This document shows, piece by piece, positions 19,055-19,188 of a DNA stretch of 19,188 nt (position 1 is the stretch's first letter; every line of letters begins with the position of its first letter). Under the pieces are notes generated by a model, which saw only the letters and a list, made by a program, of their open reading frames with translations, had not been told where the DNA came from and searched no databases. Origin of the DNA: DATEOR01 sp035273885 (GTDB lineage Bacteria; Actinomycetota; Thermoleophilia; Gaiellales; Gaiellaceae); assembly GCA_035273885.1 (NCBI GenBank), contig DATEOR010000064.1, positions 1-19,188 of the forward strand, written 5' to 3'. Both the position numbers and the translations under genes were made by a program.

Positions 19055-19188
19055 CCGCCGGTCGTCGAGAAGTGCTGGTAGTCCTTCGTCCCGCCGGACC
19101 AGGAGCCGCCCCAGCCCCAGCCCACCGACGCGAACGCCCGCACGACGTCGTCGTCGAGGTGGATGATCGCGCGGTGGCAGCAGCGGTC
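19051..19188 (-). CDS. C-terminal end of an M15 (VanY-type) D-alanyl-D-alanine carboxypeptidase-like protein (partial)
   Basis: The minus strand is open from the window edge to a TAG at 19051-19053, giving 45 residues. The end contains WGWGGSWSGGTKDYQHFS, which matches the closing motif of M15 peptidases such as VanY/L5-endolysin-like enzymes (W-G-G-x-W-x3-K-D-x-x-H-F). The His there is the third zinc ligand. The preceding HLDDDVVRAFASVGW is also typical. The N-terminal catalytic part with the other two ligands lies outside. Expected role is cell-wall peptide trimming. No start codon is included in the window. Confidence 0.8.
   Translation of the reverse strand, partial: DRCCHRAIIHLDDDVVRAFASVGWGWGGSWSGGTKDYQHFSTTGG

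Overview
The window is a densely coded stretch of a very GC-rich bacterial chromosome. Nearly every base is coding, GTG and TTG starts are frequent, adjacent genes overlap at their starts and stops, and several starts have no Shine-Dalgarno but a TANNNT hexamer just upstream. With the gene content (Tat/lipoprotein solute-binding protein, ADP-forming acyl-CoA synthetase, CxxC-type class III cyclase), this suggests an Actinomycetota member, perhaps Thermoleophilia (Gaiellales/Solirubrobacterales). That placement is inference. I see no mobile elements, CRISPR arrays, tRNA or rRNA genes, and no gene-free stretch longer than about 100 bases. The window cuts a gene at each end.

Region 1 (1-5354, + strand): the C-terminal part of a Rieske oxygenase, a short promoter/operator-like region with a perfect 7-bp inverted repeat, and a complete PotD-B-C-A type ABC importer for a polyamine or similar cationic amine. 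Region 2 (5351-10947, - strand): a compact run transcribed in the order membrane-anchored diheme cytochrome c, classical SDR, acyl-CoA dehydrogenase, single-chain ADP-forming acyl-CoA synthetase, and an SDR with a 2,4-dienoyl-CoA reductase active site. This reads as an acyl-CoA activation and beta-oxidation module.

Region 3 (11035-15354, + strand): a DAO/sarcosine-oxidase-like FAD oxidoreductase and a histidine phosphatase, then a clear TPP riboswitch placed directly on the start of an NCS1 transporter (CytX, predicted thiamine-pyrimidine uptake). Two overlapping genes follow: a short PfkB-family kinase and a 137-residue Asp-box (BNR) protein. The linkage of these last two to thiamine control is the most intriguing feature of the window. 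Region 4 (15351-19188): PhzF-like isomerase and GNAT acetyltransferase (- strand), a class III nucleotide cyclase with an N-terminal CxxC pair and a Lys/Thr substrate-residue combination (+), an isochorismatase-like cysteine hydrolase (-), an alpha/beta-hydrolase lipoprotein (+), and the C-terminal tail of an M15/VanY-type D,D-peptidase (-).

Three of the four convergent gene junctions (5351, 15351, 19051) share their stop codons in the palindrome CTAG; the fourth overlaps by 40 bp. All functional statements come from motif reading; no database search was run.
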